Shown piece by piece: positions 63,090-64,000 of a stretch of 64,000 nucleotides of DNA. Under the pieces are notes generated by a model. It saw only the letters and a list, made by a program, of their open reading frames with translations. It made no database searches and was not told where the DNA came from. Position 1 is the first letter of the stretch. Each line of letters opens with the position of its first letter. Origin of the DNA: Berghia stephanieae. Lineage: Eukaryota > Mollusca > Gastropoda > Nudibranchia > Aeolidiidae. Made by a program: the position numbers and the translations under genes. Location of the stretch: NCBI GenBank assembly GCA_034508935.3, contig CM067450.1, forward strand, positions 7,541,888 through 7,605,887, written 5' to 3'.

Positions 63090-63604
63090 CTGGGTAGGGT
63101 TCCTGACCTCCCATAGTGGGCAGGGGGGGGGGGGGGGCATACTGTGTCTTCTATCCCCTTATATCTGTTTTCCAACATGCTTTCTGTCTTTGTCTTGGAA
63201 TGAGATTACTTGGTTTTGTCCTGGCCCTGGCCGGAGTCCTAGCTGGGAGGGAAACAGTCAAATGCATAGTTATTGTTTTGGGAGATGATTTTTCCCCTTG
63301 TAAATCATCTCTCTGTATTGTATTATTATATTTGTTATTTTGAATGTATAATGTAAGCATTTGAGTGTAATTTGTGCTTGTGTCCGAATGAGACTTATAG
63401 GTGATCTCAAACTAAGTACATTGGTGGTATGCTCTTGGAATCTACATCTAATCCCTATTTGTTCCCAGTTCCCCTATATCTTACTTTTTCTTGGGTGCTT
63501 AAATTGTAATTCTAGAACTTTTTACTATCCCATGTACTTCCTTTTTACTGGCGCTGATATATTAACCTAAATGTGTTGCAAGCGCCGTAAAACCTTAAAA
63601 ACAA
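63090..63604 (+). mobile_element. GCGCC-hairpin SINE, type copy with perfect 12-bp TSD
   Basis: ACAGTTAATTGG flanks the 515-bp copy at 63078-63089 and 63605-63616. Order: CTGGGTAGGGTTCC head, conserved body, GGCGCT..AGCGCC hairpin, CCTTAAAAACAA tail. Confidence 0.92.
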
Positions 63605-63622
63605 ACAGTTAATTGGTTAAAG

Positions 63623-63783
63623 TCGACGTGTACATATTTGCAGGTCTGATAACCCAATTCCTTTTGGGCTCATTGTTGTAATGGAAATCTAAAAAAGAAT
63701 GACGCAAAGTATTGTCCATCACAATAATGTTTAATTCGGCCATAAGTGGGTTCGGATGTCAGACCTGTATATATGTACACGTC
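63623..63783. mobile_element. Short hAT-like MITE with 8-bp TSD
   Basis: GGTTAAAG is repeated at 63615-63622 and 63784-63791. The ends share GACGTGTACATAT..CAGGTCTGA in inverted orientation over about 27 bp. It is 161 bp long, noncoding, and inserted at the 3' target duplication of a SINE. Confidence 0.8.
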
Positions 63784-63894
63784 GGTTAAAGTAGCATCTA
63801 TGGAATTTTTAGAAATAACTTGAATAACATTGGCACACGTTACATTGTGAACGTACAAAATGCATTATTGTCATTGATAAGTAACAAATCCAAA

Positions 63895-64000
63895 CTTCCT
63901 AACCACCGACGGAAATAGAACCCGCTTCTTCCTAACCACCGATGGAAATAGAACCCGCTTCTTCCTAACCACCGACGGAAATAGAACCCGCTTCTTCCTA
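63895..64000. repeat. 33-bp tandem repeat running off the window
   Basis: AACCACCGA(C/T)GGAAATAG restarts at 63901, 63934 and 63967. Units differ at one base. It probably continues as a satellite beyond the edge. Confidence 0.9.

Noticed and set aside
59093-63343. Repeated short open frames (CLGMRLLGFVL...)
   Set aside because: They recur because they lie in copies of the same SINE; no coding function is suggested.

Overview
This is a window of animal nuclear DNA. It has GT-AG introns, dense SINEs, LINE fragments, MITEs and a mariner copy, many microsatellites, and a metazoan G9a/GLP-type histone methyltransferase. The AT-rich composition, compact exons and mix of tRNA-derived, CORE-like and unassigned SINEs suggest a lophotrochozoan, perhaps a gastropod mollusc. 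The phylum is inference.

Layout. At 0-5.4 kb there are SINE copies, the C-terminal end of a hAT transposase, a decayed mariner and possibly the last exon of an upstream gene. At 5.9-10.2 kb, minus strand, a complete four-exon gene encodes a 175-residue CYTH-domain protein. At 10.2-22.6 kb there is no recognisable gene; the region holds LINE and SINE pieces and a dense field of palindromic, self-nested MITEs rich in the CRE octamer TGACGTCA. At 22.7-56.4 kb, plus strand, lies a single EHMT (G9a/GLP) gene. It has a noncoding first exon in a small GC-rich promoter, a very large N-terminal exon, a Cys-rich zinc region, ankyrin repeats with the methyl-lysine cage residues, and pre-SET, SET and post-SET domains. 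At 56.4-64 kb there is a 55-bp minisatellite, a head-to-tail cluster of about nine copies of one roughly 515-bp SINE family, the signal-peptide first exon of a possible secreted-protein gene, a small hAT-like MITE, and the start of a 33-bp satellite at the right edge.

The CYTH gene and EHMT point away from each other across about 12.6 kb of repeats, so they do not share a promoter. EHMT should mono- and di-methylate H3K9 in the nucleus and read the same mark through its ankyrin repeats. Its N-terminal exon contains an H3-tail-like Thr-Ala-Arg-Lys-Ser motif, a candidate self-methylation site. The EHMT reading frame is broken by one base at two homopolymers in exon 2 and possibly once more near exon 5, a pattern that suggests consensus errors in the assembly more than a pseudogene, since all 20 downstream exons join in phase.

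The most unusual material is in the repeats: a SINE family with no recognisable pol III head but a conserved 3' hairpin and 12-13 bp target duplications, a MITE inserted into its own copy with TATA duplications, and MITE-borne enrichment of CRE sites.
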